Source: Daedaleopsis sinensis (lineage: Eukaryota; Basidiomycota; Agaricomycetes; Polyporales; Polyporaceae). From it: a stretch of 64,000 nucleotides of DNA. The stretch is taken from NCBI GenBank assembly GCA_033807695.1, contig CM066308.1:3472001-3536000 (forward strand), read 5' to 3'. A model generated the notes under the pieces. That model was given only the letters and a program-made list of their open reading frames with translations, was not told the DNA's origin and ran no database searches. Position 1 is the stretch's first letter. Every line of letters starts with the position of its first letter. A program made the translations under genes and the position numbers. Shown in pieces: positions 1 to 20,749 of this stretch.

Positions 1-2
1 AG

Positions 3-3000
3 AACAGCTCGCATATAGACTCTCACATCGACGAGGACCCGGACCGAGTGTTCGACTTCCCTCCAGTCAGCTCTCCGTTCAGAGGCGCTCTCGAATATGA
101 GGACCCAGAGCAACGCAAGCGTGAACGGTCCATTGCCGAGCACAAGCACAAACGGCGCGAGAGCTACTTCTACGACGCCCCATGGAACCCGAAGAAATGG
201 CTGACCGACTCCCCTAGGGAAACCCCCCGGGAAGAGCTGCCTCAGTTCGATTTCTCGCCTGACGAGCGCACCGAAGGCCCGCACGAGGCGGCGGAAGACA
301 GCCAACAGCTAGAAGCAGTACCATCAGAGCCAACCTCAGCTCAATCGCCGGGCACGCCACGCCTGCGTCAATCGCGCTCCATGCCGCACATACCGCCTGA
401 GACCCGTAGTCCTACGACACCTAAATGGGGAAGGCTCAAGTCTCTCTTGCCTCACATCGCTGCTAAAGCACATCATCCTCCACCCTCTGCGGTAGCGCCT
501 GCCAACGTTAACATTACGGACGAGCTCATCACTGGTGGACTCGCAACGCTGATACCTCGTTTGTGGTTTGAGCGCGATGACCGGGGACATCGACGCGTTC
601 CAGCCCTATTTCACCGGCTACGCATCCGCGTCAGCGACAGTCTACACCCGCTTCATGGGAACAAGGCTGTCTTCCGGATCGAGTGTGAGTACGCCGGAGC
701 AGTCAGATGGGTTGTCTATCGCCAGCTTCGAGAGTTCCTTTCTCTGCATACCCACTATACTCTATCTAATGCATATAGCCGTAACATCGAGACACTACCG
801 GAATTCCCGCTTACTTGTAAGTGCCCATAATCTCAAACATGCGGCGTAACTATTGACCATGCTATAGCTCTACCGTACTTCAAGTTCCTAAAGGAAAGAG
901 GAAACGAAGTTGGACGAGCTGATTTCGCTCGACTGCAACGCGAAACGATCGAAAACTACCTCATCGGACTCATTCGCGCAGTTGTATGTTGTCCTTGACT
1001 CATGCCACGTCTACACTTGCTCATGCTTCCACAGATGTTCAACCCAAGCGTGAACCGGCTATCCAGCTTCCTCGAGTTTGGAGCTCTAACTATTGCCCTC
1101 GCGCAATCTGGAGGTTCGCAATACAAGGCGGGATTCATGCGTCTTGAAGCGGTTAATCCCAAAGCCTCATTCGGGAGGAAGGCAGCTGGCTGGCGCGAGA
1201 AGAAGAAACCGCGCTGGTGTGCCGTACGAGAGAGCTATCTTGTTGCCATGGAGGAAATGGGAGAAGTAAGCAACCTCGTCATGTATGGAATCCAGCTAAC
1301 GCTCCATCATAGCTTACTGTGTGGGACGTCTTTATGATCGACCAAGACTTTGCGATCGAACGGCCAACACGTTACTATCGCCAAGGGTTGCATCTCTTGC
1401 ATTTGGACGTGCACGACGATGATCAGAAAGACGAGGCGGAGGTCATGGCGAATGGACACCTGAAGGCGAAGGTGGAGCATAACTCCCACCCGCGCAGACG
1501 TGTAGGATCTACCGTCGGGTCTATCAAGAGCTCAATCTCGAAGTTCTTGCACGTTGGAACGCACAAGAGCCACGCACATCCCAGCGGTCGACATAGCACG
1601 TCCGCGAACAATCTCGCTGTTGATGGTCACCCCCGCCCTTCTCATGACGTTGAATCCTCGTCGGATTCTTCGAGCAGCATATCCGGCCCTTCCACGCGCC
1701 CAATGACACCCATGCTGGACCCGTCGACAAATACGAACCCGCTTGGGGACCATGACGCGGAACATGACGCCAACGAGCACCGAGGCGCCGCCCAACACCA
1801 GAACAGGAGCACGAAGGACGTGTCGAAGCATGTGTTTTACGTCGTGAACTCTCAGACAAGGCTGAAGCTATACGCCAAGAACGAACGGCAGATGATGCAG
1901 TGGATCGCGGCCTTTGAGAAGGTCGCGAGGGAGAGCCACTACACGGGCAAGAACCGGTTCGATAGTTTCGCGCCGATTCGGCTCAACGTTGCTGCGCAAT
2001 GGCTGGTCGATGGGGTATGTTTCCCCATCTGTTCTGTGACTTGCGACGCGTGGACTGACAACAGACTAGCGTGATTACTTCTGGAACTTGTCGCGAGCGA
2101 TACTGCTTGCAAGGGAGACGATCCAGATCCATGACTGGTGGCTGTCGCCGGGTACGTATCTGCTTCCTCGTGTAGTTTGGTCACCCTGACGATTATCAAC
2201 TTGTAATAGAATTGCAGATGCGGCGTCCGAACAAGGACAAATACCGCCTAGACCATCTACTGGAGAAGAAGGCGAAAGAAGGCGTCAAGATCTACATCAT
2301 CCTCTAGTACGTGCTCTCAGTTCTTATTTTTTAGAGTCTCGTCTCAACGAGTTACAGTCAGGAGGTGTCGAGCAGGACTACGCCCGTTGATAGCAAGTAT
2401 GTGTTCATTCCACGTTCCGGTGGACCGTTTTTCTGACTTAACATCCTTCGTAGCTATGCCAAACAGCGCCTCACAGGGTTGCATCCGAATATTATGGTGC
2501 AGCGTTCACCGTCTCACTTCCAGACCGGTACCTTCTACTGGGCACACGTTCGTACAATTCCTCTCTTTTTTTCGTGATCGCGGCTGATTTGCCCCAATAC
2601 AGCATGAGAAGCTTTGTGTTATCGACCAGGCAATCGCGTTCATGGGAGGATTAGACCACTGCTTTGGACGGTAGGTTGATAAGTATGGAGTTATGAGGCC
2701 GAACTCATCGTCACCACATAGTTGGGACACACCGCAGCATGTTCTGATTGATGATCCTGAAGGCGGCTCTGAAGGCGTCGATCCAATCTGGCCTGGTGAG
2801 TTGTGACATATCCATATCTTAACGTTGTAGTCTTGAAGGTGCTGGTTAGGCAAGGATTATAGCAATCCTCGCGTGCAGGATTTCCACACTCTCAACAAAC
2901 CGCATGAAGATATGTACGACCGTGCGAAGGTCCCCCGGATGCCATGGTTAGTTTTGTTGCTTGTTCCTCATGCAGTTAGTCTGACGAGGATCGGATAGGC

Positions 3001-5878
3001 ACGATGTATCCATGCAAGTTGTCGGCCAACCTGCTCGCGACATCGCGAGGCATTTCGTCCAGAGGTGGAACCACCTACTACGCATTAAGGTTCGCACTGA
3101 CTACTTCATCTGCATAACGTTGTACTGACAGCAAACATAGAATCATTCGCGTACTATGCCGTTCTTGCTCCCGCCTCCCGAGTTCAAGCCCGGCGAACTG
3201 GCGGATATGGGATTGACCGGGACATGTGAACTCCAGATTTGTCGATCAGCAGGTCCTTGGTCTATGGGCACACCAGAACGGATCGAACATTCAATCCAGA
3301 ATGCATACCTCAAGGGTAAGCTCAAAGTTCTGGCATGCGTTCTTACTAGTGCTGAGAAGGAAGTTATAGCTATCCAGATGTCGGAGCATTTCGTATATAT
3401 CGAGAACCAGTTCTTCATCACGTCGTGAGTAGTAACTTGTTCTGGCGCTCACCTTGTTCTGAATATTGTTGAAGGACGGTTGTGAATGAGGTCAAGATTG
3501 AGAACAGGATCGGTGACGCCATCGTTCATCGGATCATTCGCGCACATCGTGAACGTACGCCGTGGAAGTGCTGCATCGTCATTCCTCTACTTCCAGGGTT
3601 CTCCTTCCCCGTGGACCACAGCGATGCTAGCGCGGTATGTACAATCACCCTTGCAGTGGTGAGGGCAATTCTGACATCACGAATAGATCCGTATCATCAT
3701 TGAGTGCCAAAACCGGACTATTTGTCGAGGTCCGAACTCAATCTACGCGAGACTGCGGAAAGAGGGTATTGATGTAGGTCCCCTCTTCATGCACGGTAGC
3801 ATCTACTGACCGAGTGTATGCAGCCGGACGACCACATCACTGTCTTCTCACTGCGCAATTGGGGCAAGCTACGCGGGGACGTTTTGACCACTGAACAAGT
3901 CTATATACACGGCAAGGTTTGTGATCGGAACTCTTACGTTAGTTGCCAGGCTCATTTGTATCGTCTAGGTGTGTATCGTTGACGATCGTCTTGCGATAAT
4001 CGGGAGTGCGAACATCAACGAGAGGTCCCAACGTGGGGATCGCGACTCAGAAATCGCTGCTGTCATCCGTGACACCGACATGCTGGACTGGTCAGTACCA
4101 AGTACTCGTACTGAAGCATTCAGCTGAGTATACCTACTAGCACGATGGCCGGAAAGCCGTTCAAGGTCGGCCGCTTTGCGCACACACTCCGTGTTCGTCT
4201 CATGCGGGAACATCTCGGAGTCGACGTCGACAGTCTATATGAGGAAGATTTGATGGCCGCGGACCCCGTCAAGGAGCCACATGAGCAGGAACACTGGGAT
4301 CCGGAAGGCGAGCAGCAGTATGGGAAGGAGTCAGGCGTCACACATATTAGCAAGCACCAACAGCGCACCGCGGCTGGTTCTCTGATGCACGACATTGCTG
4401 ATGGGGTACATCAGGGTAAGTTCCAATGCTGGCGTACACTGGTAGGGACAGCGTCTGACCAAGAGGAATATTGTATCAGCCATAGATGGGTATGGAGCGA
4501 TGGGTGCCAAGGACGTCACTAGATTAATGCACAAAGCCGGCGTCAAGAGCATCGGAACATTTGGACAAACGGGCGACAATTATCTCGACGAGGAGCGGAA
4601 AATGTATACGCGCAATGGAGAGAAGGCACCTGGACTCCCAAGCTCCCTCGTCCCGACGCTTGAGGAGAAGACAGTGGCAGAGAATCGTCCTAAGAACCCT
4701 GCCACCGAGACAAGTCTGAAGGGGTCCCAAGAGGAAGAGAACAAGCCCGTGTCGAACGGTGATGTTCAACATCAGGACGGTGACACTATGAAAGGAGAGA
4801 ACGTATCGGCCACACAGAACGGGTCTGCTGACACGAACGAGCCTCCTCAAGCTCGACTTGAGACTGGAGAGCTTTTCGGCGCCCCTGCCGATGCGTCCAC
4901 TGATCCCCAGCACGATGACCAGCCTCCACACGCGCGCTCGGGCAAGAACGACGCGGATGAGGAGGAGGAGAAGGCGCCCGGCGCCCGTGTTACTCTCCGG
5001 AAGCACCTAGCTGCCAAGCTCGGTAACAAACAGTGGCAGCTGCCGACGCCCACACCTCAAGTCGACCCGTATGGCTTCGAGGATCCAATTTCAGATACTT
5101 TTTGGAAGGACGTCTGGGTTGCGTCTGCCGTGCATAACGTCAGTCATCACTTGTCACGCTTTGGGGTGGATTGCAGTGCTCATTGGGGTTGCGACTCTTC
5201 CAGACTGAGATCTTCCGCAAAGTATTCCATGCGATTCCAGACGACCTGGTCACGACGTGGAAGCAGTACAAGGAGTTCGTGGTGCATCACGAGAGATTGA
5301 ACAAGCCTGTGAGTGGACAACGTCGCGTTGCGTTTTTCGGGACAAACTATCTGATGTCTTTACAGATGAAGGACCACGACCCCTCCGACCCTCCTCTTGC
5401 ACGGATGCCTTCGGAGGCTGCTGATGCTGAAGCGCCCGGACAAGCGCGAGTCGCGGACCATCATGCGAATGCATCGCAAGACGCCTTGGCACGAGAGAAA
5501 GAGGGTATCGACAACGACGATACACGGAATTCTCATACCCCTCTTCCTCCAGACAGCCCGACGCCTGTCAAGGAGAAGGGCAAGCAATCAGCAGCTAAGG
5601 GCCCACAGCCCTTCGATCAGGCTGAGAAGGAGGAGATGGAGTGCTTGCTCAGGGAATTGCGTGGTCATCTTGGTAAGTCATCGCTCGCATACCCAAGAAG
5701 TAGCTTTACTGACTTGCTGATGTATAGTTTTGTACCCTACTCGATTCCTCGAAGGCGAGGATGTCGCGAACAACTTTTTGTTCCCTTCGGACAGGTGAGT
5801 CGTCATGAAGTCGTATATGTAAGAGCCAAACTTCTAATATTATTCTTCAGACTGCTACCTCTGCCAATCTACAATTAA
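3..5878 (+). CDS. SPO14: Phospholipase D (PLD1/Spo14 type), 5' partial
   Basis: This enzyme hydrolyses phosphatidylcholine to phosphatidic acid and choline at membranes. The frame is open at the window edge, so the true start is missing; 24 exons give 1545 visible residues and the phases close exactly. Exons: 3-816, 868-983, 1035-1265, 1313-2014, 2070-2151, 2210-2306, 2358-2396, 2454-2547, 2603-2670, 2722-2795, 2850-2946, 2999-3089, 3141-3315, 3370-3424, 3475-3634, 3687-3773, 3824-3916, 3969-4090, 4141-4415, 4480-5138, 5204-5308, 5366-5672, 5728-5794, 5851-5878. A PX-like domain (about 540-960) is followed by a PH domain split by a long Ser/His-rich insert. Both catalytic HKD motifs are present: HEKLCVID (from 2603, with the preceding residues in the exon ending 2547) and HGKVCIVD (across 3916/3969). 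The C-terminal [18 protein letters not shown] block is typical of the fungal family. Family assignment is firm; the symbol follows the yeast orthologue. Confidence 0.95.
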
Positions 5879-6282
5879 ACTATGCATCACTAGTCACTCG
5901 TTTCTGCTAATCTCGCGTGGACTCAGCATGGACTAGCCTCATGCATACTTTGTAATACATGGAACAGTCACTGCGGTACTCTAGTCTACGCTTGCTGTCA
6001 ATGTCATCTCACTCACACCCACACACTCTAGAGCTGAGGTATTTATGTGTCCTTCTGACTGAGCGCTGAGCGCTGAGCAGTCATGCGTCACCGTGCTGCC
6101 GGTGAACGTTTGAACAAGCGAACTTGAAAGTTAACCACGATACGGATTCGGAGTGGCACAGGCGGGCGGACTTCGAACTAGCCATACTCCGACACGAAAC
6201 TGAAGGTCATGTGACAAACGCGCGTCAAGCCTGACGAGAGCGCTTACCCAGCGGGACCCAACGTTGTCTCTCGTCCACGACG
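5879..6282. other. Intergenic: PLD 3' flank and Prp8 promoter
   Basis: About 400 bp without a supportable frame. It must hold the 3' end signals of the phospholipase D gene and the promoter of Prp8. I see a GAGCGCTGAGCGCTGAGC short tandem repeat near 6060 but no clear TATA box. Confidence 0.5.
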
Positions 6283-14596
<8,314 letters not shown>

Positions 14597-15148
14597 TTGT
14601 CGTGCATTCATGCTTGGGACCTTGTGCTTGTATCACATGTGTATTGTACTTACTCGTATCACTAAACTGTAATCTCTCTTCGTTGCCTCCTGTGCCTGAC
14701 AGGTGCTGCGCGGTAATCTCTCGGGCTTCCGCGCTGCATCCAACCGGAATGTGTCTGCTCACTTCTGGTCATGGTCGTCGTGTTGCCGAATGTTAGGTTG
14801 TGTGCATGCTCATTTGTTTTGGGCGAATGTAGGCAATGAGAAGAGGGTGCGTGATTTGATTGCGGGCAATAAGTACGGGCGGCGGGGAAGGCCAAAATTG
14901 AATAGACGCTGAGCGGAAGTATCTAGGATGGATCTAGCCTGGGCTGGTGAGAGGATCAACGTTTCAACCCTGGCGAGAACGGCTGTCTCTTGGCCCTCGA
15001 CAACCATCTTCAACGTCGTCCACGACGAGCCCGGCGTCGACGGCGCAGGGGACGACGCGCTTGAGCGACGATGCTTCAGCTGCAGCTTGCGCAGGTCAGT
15101 AGCTTCTATCAGAGCCGCCTTTGCGCTTCGTGATGTCGATGAGCACCC
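14597..15148. other. Intergenic between Prp8 and PH-domain gene
   Basis: About 550 bp. Frames on either strand are short and Arg-rich with no recognisable domain. It probably carries the Prp8 3' UTR and the promoter of the next gene. Nothing further was seen. Confidence 0.5.
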
Positions 15149-18100
15149 ATGCTGACACAAGAATCTCTCTCTCTCCTTGACTTCTCCCCCCATGACTCCG
15201 CCTCCTGCCCGCCGCCCTCGACAACACCCTCGACGCAGACTGCCTCCTCCTCGTACGGCTCTCTCCCAATGTCCCATACGCCGCGCGCTGCGAGCCCCGT
15301 GAACACCGCGCAGGTCGCGCGCCCATTCCGCATCTCCATCGCCCAGCAGGACTCGGAGTCGGGTCGCAGGCACAGCAGACTTCCTGACCTCCTCACGCGC
15401 AAGAGGACGTCATCCATGCCGCATAGGAAGGACAAGAACACATCGACTGGTGCGTATCCCTCCTGTTTGTCCACCACATCGGAGCGCCCGCTTTGCTGTT
15501 CTCGTCCTTGGAATGGTTGCAAGCCCATGCTGTGTGCCGCAAGTTTGGTGGCGGTCCCATTGCCCCCGCTGAGCTATGTTTGCGAGTCCTCGGAGTGGAC
15601 GTACGCTGGACGTGAACGCCCCTTCGCGGGCGCTGCGCTCTACTCTCCGCAACGTCAACGGCCGGAGGCCTCCTCGGGAACGTCATAATGCTGCGAAATA
15701 CACCGGGGCTTGTTCGTCTCCATGCCGCGCCATCTCCATCCCAGCGTCTTCATCCTCCTTTTCTCGCGTTTTATAAGCAATGTGCCGCCTGACTGACAGC
15801 CGTCCCTCACAGACCCGTTTACAGCGCATCCCTCGGGCTCTGCGTCGTTCGTCACTTATGATTCTCCCTCCACCACTGCGCCATCCACCCAAGTCATGTC
15901 TTCCTCGTCCTCGTCCCACCATGACCCTCTCCCGAACCTACCCAAACGCTCTCGAGGCAGCCTACTCTCTTCAGGCATCACACTTCCGTTCTCGAGGACA
16001 CGGAGCAAAAGCAAGAAATTCCGCCCTCCGCCCTCTTCAACACAGTTCATGTACTCGGAGGTGATAGAGATTTCAGCTCCACCGCCGCTACCCCCAGAAG
16101 AGGACGAGGACCGCGAACGCCTGCGCGACGCCGCCGCTCAGTCAATAGGCGTGCTCCTTGAGGACCGTGAGAGCATCTCGTCACGGTCGCATACACGCTC
16201 GTTCTCGCTGTCTCATGCGCGTTCGGAGCGGTCGAGATCGAGATCACGGTCACGGTCGCGTTCTGCTTCTCCGACGCGGTCGAGGGCACATGCGGCGAGT
16301 TTCCGTGTAGACACTCCAGCGGTGCGTTCGTTGCCCCCCTTCCCTGCAACCCAGGGAACCCTCGCGCCTTGGGTGCAGCGCGTCTCGAAGGTCGCGAAGC
16401 ACTACCCACCCACATCTCTATTGCTCTTTGCCCTGGCCAAACAATGGAAGTCGCGCGTCCTGGTTCTGACCTCGTCACCCTCATCGCTATCTGGACCGCG
16501 CACACACACCACTTCGTTCTCCTCGCAATCCCAATCTCCTTATTCGACGCACTCTTCGGCGTCTCTTCCACAGAACGTCGCACATCTACATGTCTTCAAG
16601 TCTGAGAATGGCGGGGAACGCGAACTCGAGCGAGTGGAGATCGGCGCTGACAGCGTTGTGTTTGTTCCGGAGCACGAAATCGGCGGGAGGCGCGGTGTCG
16701 TCAGGGTAGGGGGTGTCGGAGGTACAGAGATGACGCTTTCTATGGCCGACCAGACAGAGGCACAAAACTGGATAGCCGCCATCAAGCACGCGGTCCTGAG
16801 TGAAAGGTTTGCATCACTTCTCTTGATGACGAGACCGTCACTCACTATACTGTGGTTATGTCCGCAGGTCTGTCCGAGCTGGCCTTGGAGCCATGACGCA
16901 AAGCAACGGTGTTGAGCCGAGGGGAGACCTCGACGTTATGCTGTCAATGCGGGCACAGGGCATATTCACGCCCCCGCCCCCGCCCGCAGTCCCTTTACCA
17001 GCTACGTATCCCCCGGCCGTGGTAACCTCTCACGCTGCGACAGCTTCCGCAACAGGAACAACTTCACCAGCACCTTCCCTCCGCTCTGCGTCTCCTCCGC
17101 CTCTCCGACCACCGTCCGTGGCTGTATCTGCTCTGCGAGGATTGTTTGGTGCTCGTCCACGATCACCGTCTACTGCTACCATAGACACCAACCTCGCCTC
17201 GATGTCTGATCGTGGTGGCGCTGAGACGCCCCCGCCTCCAGAGGACTCTTCATTCGGTCGCGCAGGGACGAGCCTACTGAGCATGCTGCGCTCTAACAGT
17301 GTGTCTAGCGAGCGGCCACTCTCTCCGACTACGCCGATATCGTCTGTCCCGAATACACCTCGCATCGGTATGACTTCACCGAGCGATCTTCCCGTGCAAA
17401 TGGGCTTGATCACTCCTTCGGTATCTCCGCCTTCACTAGACCAGAAGATCCTCCAAGACAAGGACCGTGAAAGCATCCTGCCGGTCTTCACTCGGGACAG
17501 GGCGTCAGCTCTGGGGATTACTGGGCTGAATGGAAGCATGGACCACCACGTCTCGAAGTTCCACAGAAACGGCCTTCCTCCATTAGGTGCGGCGTCTTTG
17601 CATCCTCCCCCTCGCAGAAGGGCGTGGACAGCCAGCGGGACCCCTCCAACAATGAGGGAGGACGGAGATCGCAATGGGTTTGCGTATGCGCACACCAATG
17701 CGAGTACTGCCGAGACGCTCGGAGTCCGACATAATGGAAGTGCCTTCCTATCGCCCCACCCAACGTCACCCTCTTTGTCAGCCACAACCTCCCCCTCGCC
17801 GCTGTCGCCTTCGACGAGTTCTAGTCCGAAGTTCGGCCCGAGTCCTAGTCTCGGTCCCATTTCGAGCACCAATGGCGTAGGATCGCAGCAACAGCAGCAA
17901 GATGGCAGACCACGATCATCATGGTCCTCAGTATCATCGCTGGGATCTGGTGAGCAACAGCCTCCACGGACGTCATTCGACTTCGTGTCTAAGCGTTGGT
18001 CGCGGCAAGGCACACTTCCTAAGCAGCTTACTCCTCCCAGCGGACCTCCACCCGCTACCCCTCCGTCAGCTCCCGCCCCTCTGCCGACCTCATCTCCGAG

Positions 18101-19322
18101 CAGTCGTTCGTCTTTGCAGCAGCAGCGCCATCCTTACGCCGCCGATGGATCTCCAAGTCGTACACCTTCGCAAAGGTCGACGCATAGCCCACAGAGCATT
18201 ATGTCGGGTCTGCAGTACTTTTCGAAGCGTGCCTCCGGGTCATCGTTCAGGAGTGACAACACTGTCAGTACGACTCAGAGCCGCGCAACGGGGAATAGTT
18301 TCATTGGGAATGCGTTGATACAGCCACAACAAACGTCTGCGCATGTGCGACCGAGATCATCTCATAGAGCATCGGTACCGCCCCCACAGCGTCCTGCTCC
18401 CAGTATGGCGCTTCCACCCACACCCACGCCTAGAGCTGACGACTTCAGGAAGACGGAACTCACACCCTCCTCGCCGATGCTTACCCCGACAATTCAGTCC
18501 AATGGGTACCCTGAGCGCCCACCTCACTCGGCACCTGCAACCAAGACGTCCTTCAGAGAATCGTTTACTCTACGGACTAGTCGATTTTCGTCGACGCCTC
18601 CGACATTACCACCTTCGGCTGTTCTTCCGCCTCGGCCAGACGAAGTAGGAAGTCCGACACGCTCGTCGTTTCATCGCCGCAGTACAAGTAGCGGTAGTCC
18701 TATCAGTCTGCCCACCATTCCTGCGTCACCAAACCCTCTCGTACTCCCTGCTGAACCACCAAGTGATATTGCCGCACCCACCCCCACAGCGACACCTGGA
18801 CCGAGTCAACTACTACCCCGCTCTACCCTCCTCCTCAAACGTCGTCTCCGCATGCTCAGCGCGCCGCCATCCGTACCTCCTTCAAATCCCCTCCCCAATC
18901 CTCCGTCACCGGCGCCGTCCTCGATCAACCCCTACTCCCTGCCATCCACACCCATCGGCGAGCCCATCACGACGTTCCAAAACGACCTGAGCTTCATCAC
19001 TATTGTCCCTACCCCACCACAGTCACCGCTCTCCCCTGCAATGCCCATCCTCTCTCCCCTCCTCCCACCACCGCCTCCACAGCAGTCCCCGGAGATGCAT
19101 GGCATCACATCACTCTCGCCGCCGCCGCGTCGCGGGTCTCGTCAGATCTCCGTGCTCCAGATGGAGTCGGACAGCGAGGAGAACGAAAATGACGACGAGG
19201 GAAAGGACAGTGTGCGGGATCTGGACTACCAGCTGAATGGCCTGGGCGACTCGCCGGTGCGGAAGCCGCTGTCGCTCTCACCCCGACAATCCATCGCGTC
19301 GCTGGCAGACGTGAGCACATAG
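15149..19322 (+). CDS. Pro/Ser-rich protein with a PH domain, function unknown
   Basis: Three exons (15149-15449, 15813-16806, 16868-19322) give 1249 residues, and the phases close exactly. The Ser-rich N-terminus contains an Arg/Ser repeat (about 16218-16290). A PH-like domain follows (about 16360-16880): a WVQRVSKVAKHYPPTSLLLF start, the strand WKSRVLVLTSS, and the closing helix DQTEAQNWIAAIKHAVLSER. The remaining two-thirds is low-complexity Pro/Ser sequence with many SP and TP pairs, ending in an acidic EENENDDEGKDSV patch. This suggests a phosphoinositide- or protein-binding module on a long disordered, possibly phosphorylated tail; that is inference. The first intron is 363 nt, unusually long here, so exon 1 is the least certain part and the ATG at 15896 is an alternative start. 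I do not recognise a named orthologue. Confidence 0.75.
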
Positions 19323-20264
19323 GTATATAGTATATCCCGTATAGATGCGCCGCCGTCCACCGTTTGCCTTTGTGTGTTCGTTCTGTTTTGTTGGGGTTTC
19401 GCTCTTCAAATCTGGCCCTTGTCCGTGTCGTTCTTGCCGTGTCTTTTTGTTCTGCGCTACTCTGTCGTTCCGGTCCCCTCACCGCCTCAGACATCGGTCA
19501 GGCCTGTCTCTTCGTGTATATGCGTATCCCACTTCCACCCCTTCGTCAGGACGTACGCGACCACGCTCCGCCGCTCGTTGCCCAACTCAAATCCACTTCA
19601 AGTTCAGTGACGTCCACTTCTGTGTTAGAACCTTGTCCTCCATCCTGGGTCCCTGTTGCCGCTACGTTTACAGTCACGCCTACGGCGACCGCTGCCCGCC
19701 GCGCCGTTCATGTACACGAACCTCTACTACCACGTATCGTACAATTCTTCTGCCTTCCTTCTTACTCATTTACGTATCTCTACTCACGGTGTTCTGCGGG
19801 GCTCAGTAAATATCGCTCTCTCTCTCTCGCTTGATACAGTCGGCATCTGTACTATATCCATGTCACACAATCTTACAAGGAATCATCCTGCGATGAGATC
19901 GCCGCCTGCTGCGTGCATGCTGCCTGGCGTGCGTTGACGTATGCGTCGTACGATGTAAGTATGTGTTCACGTTAACGTTAGTCCTGTGGTAAGTCCCAAT
20001 CGTAGTACGCATTTACCGTAACGTACGCGCATTTTGTGTGTACACGACGATGTCGTTGTGTGCGTGCTACCATGGGAAACCCCGCTCTTTCAAATTCTCC
20101 AGTACATGACATATTCCCCTTCAACGTCAGCTTTCCCCCTCACTACGCCTGAACTGGGGAAGAGCTCGGACTGCACACGTGAGTTCTGATCTGGGTAAGC
20201 CCGAGAGTTGAATTCCACACTCGAAATTCGAAATCCTAGACCCGACAGCGTGCACTTCACCCTA
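19323..20264. other. Intergenic stretch
   Basis: About 940 bp with several overlapping short frames and no domain. Short CT-rich runs (for example 19808-19832) and a CG/GT-rich block (19925-20070) were the only structure noted. It probably holds the 3' UTR of the PH-domain gene. Confidence 0.4.
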
Positions 20265-20501
20265 ATGCACGCAGATCAAGTCGAGGCGTTGTTGAAGGAT
20301 CCCGACGCCCTGTCGCAGTTGAAGTTCGTTGGAGATGCCGACTTGGACAGTATGCCCCGGCATGTCGCCTCGTATACGAAGAAGAGTTCTGGGGAGGTGG
20401 AGTACGAGGTCGTCATGGAAGACATGCCGGACGGTGGGCCCATGCCACACGACGTGGATGGCATGCGCATGCTCCTGCTCGACAGCAGTATCGTAGTGTA
20501 G
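20265..20501 (+). CDS. Small acidic hypothetical protein
   Basis: A 78-residue frame from ATG 20265 that is open some 57 nt further upstream (no ATG there). It is acidic and balanced in composition, with readable blocks such as HADQVEALLKDPDALSQLKF and SSGEVEYEVVMEDMPDGGPM, which look more protein-like than neighbouring frames. It may be the last exon of a longer gene, because an AG acceptor-like CCTAG lies just upstream near 20240. It converges on Coq5. No family was recognised. Confidence 0.35.
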   Translation: MHADQVEALLKDPDALSQLKFVGDADLDSMPRHVASYTKKSSGEVEYEVVMEDMPDGGPMPHDVDGMRMLLLDSSIVV

Positions 20502-20749
20502 CCTAATGTGTGGTTCATTCACCACGCATGGCACGATGACTCTGAGTGGCAGCACCTATGTACACCACCTGGGAATGGTCTGGTTTACGCAAATTGGCGA
20601 TCGTTCTCGTCACGTCGGACTCCAGAGCCTCTTGTCACGCACGTAGCAGCACAACGATCCAACTCCAAGCGGTGCGCGATACGCACCAAGTGACCATTAG
20701 ATGACGGTGTACAAATTGCAATACGAGATGTTCAGCGAAAGTCCAGATT

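Noticed and set aside
14810..15373. 187-codon reverse frame upstream of the PH-domain gene
   Set aside because: Low-complexity Arg/Gly composition, no domain, and it overlaps the probable first exon of the forward gene.
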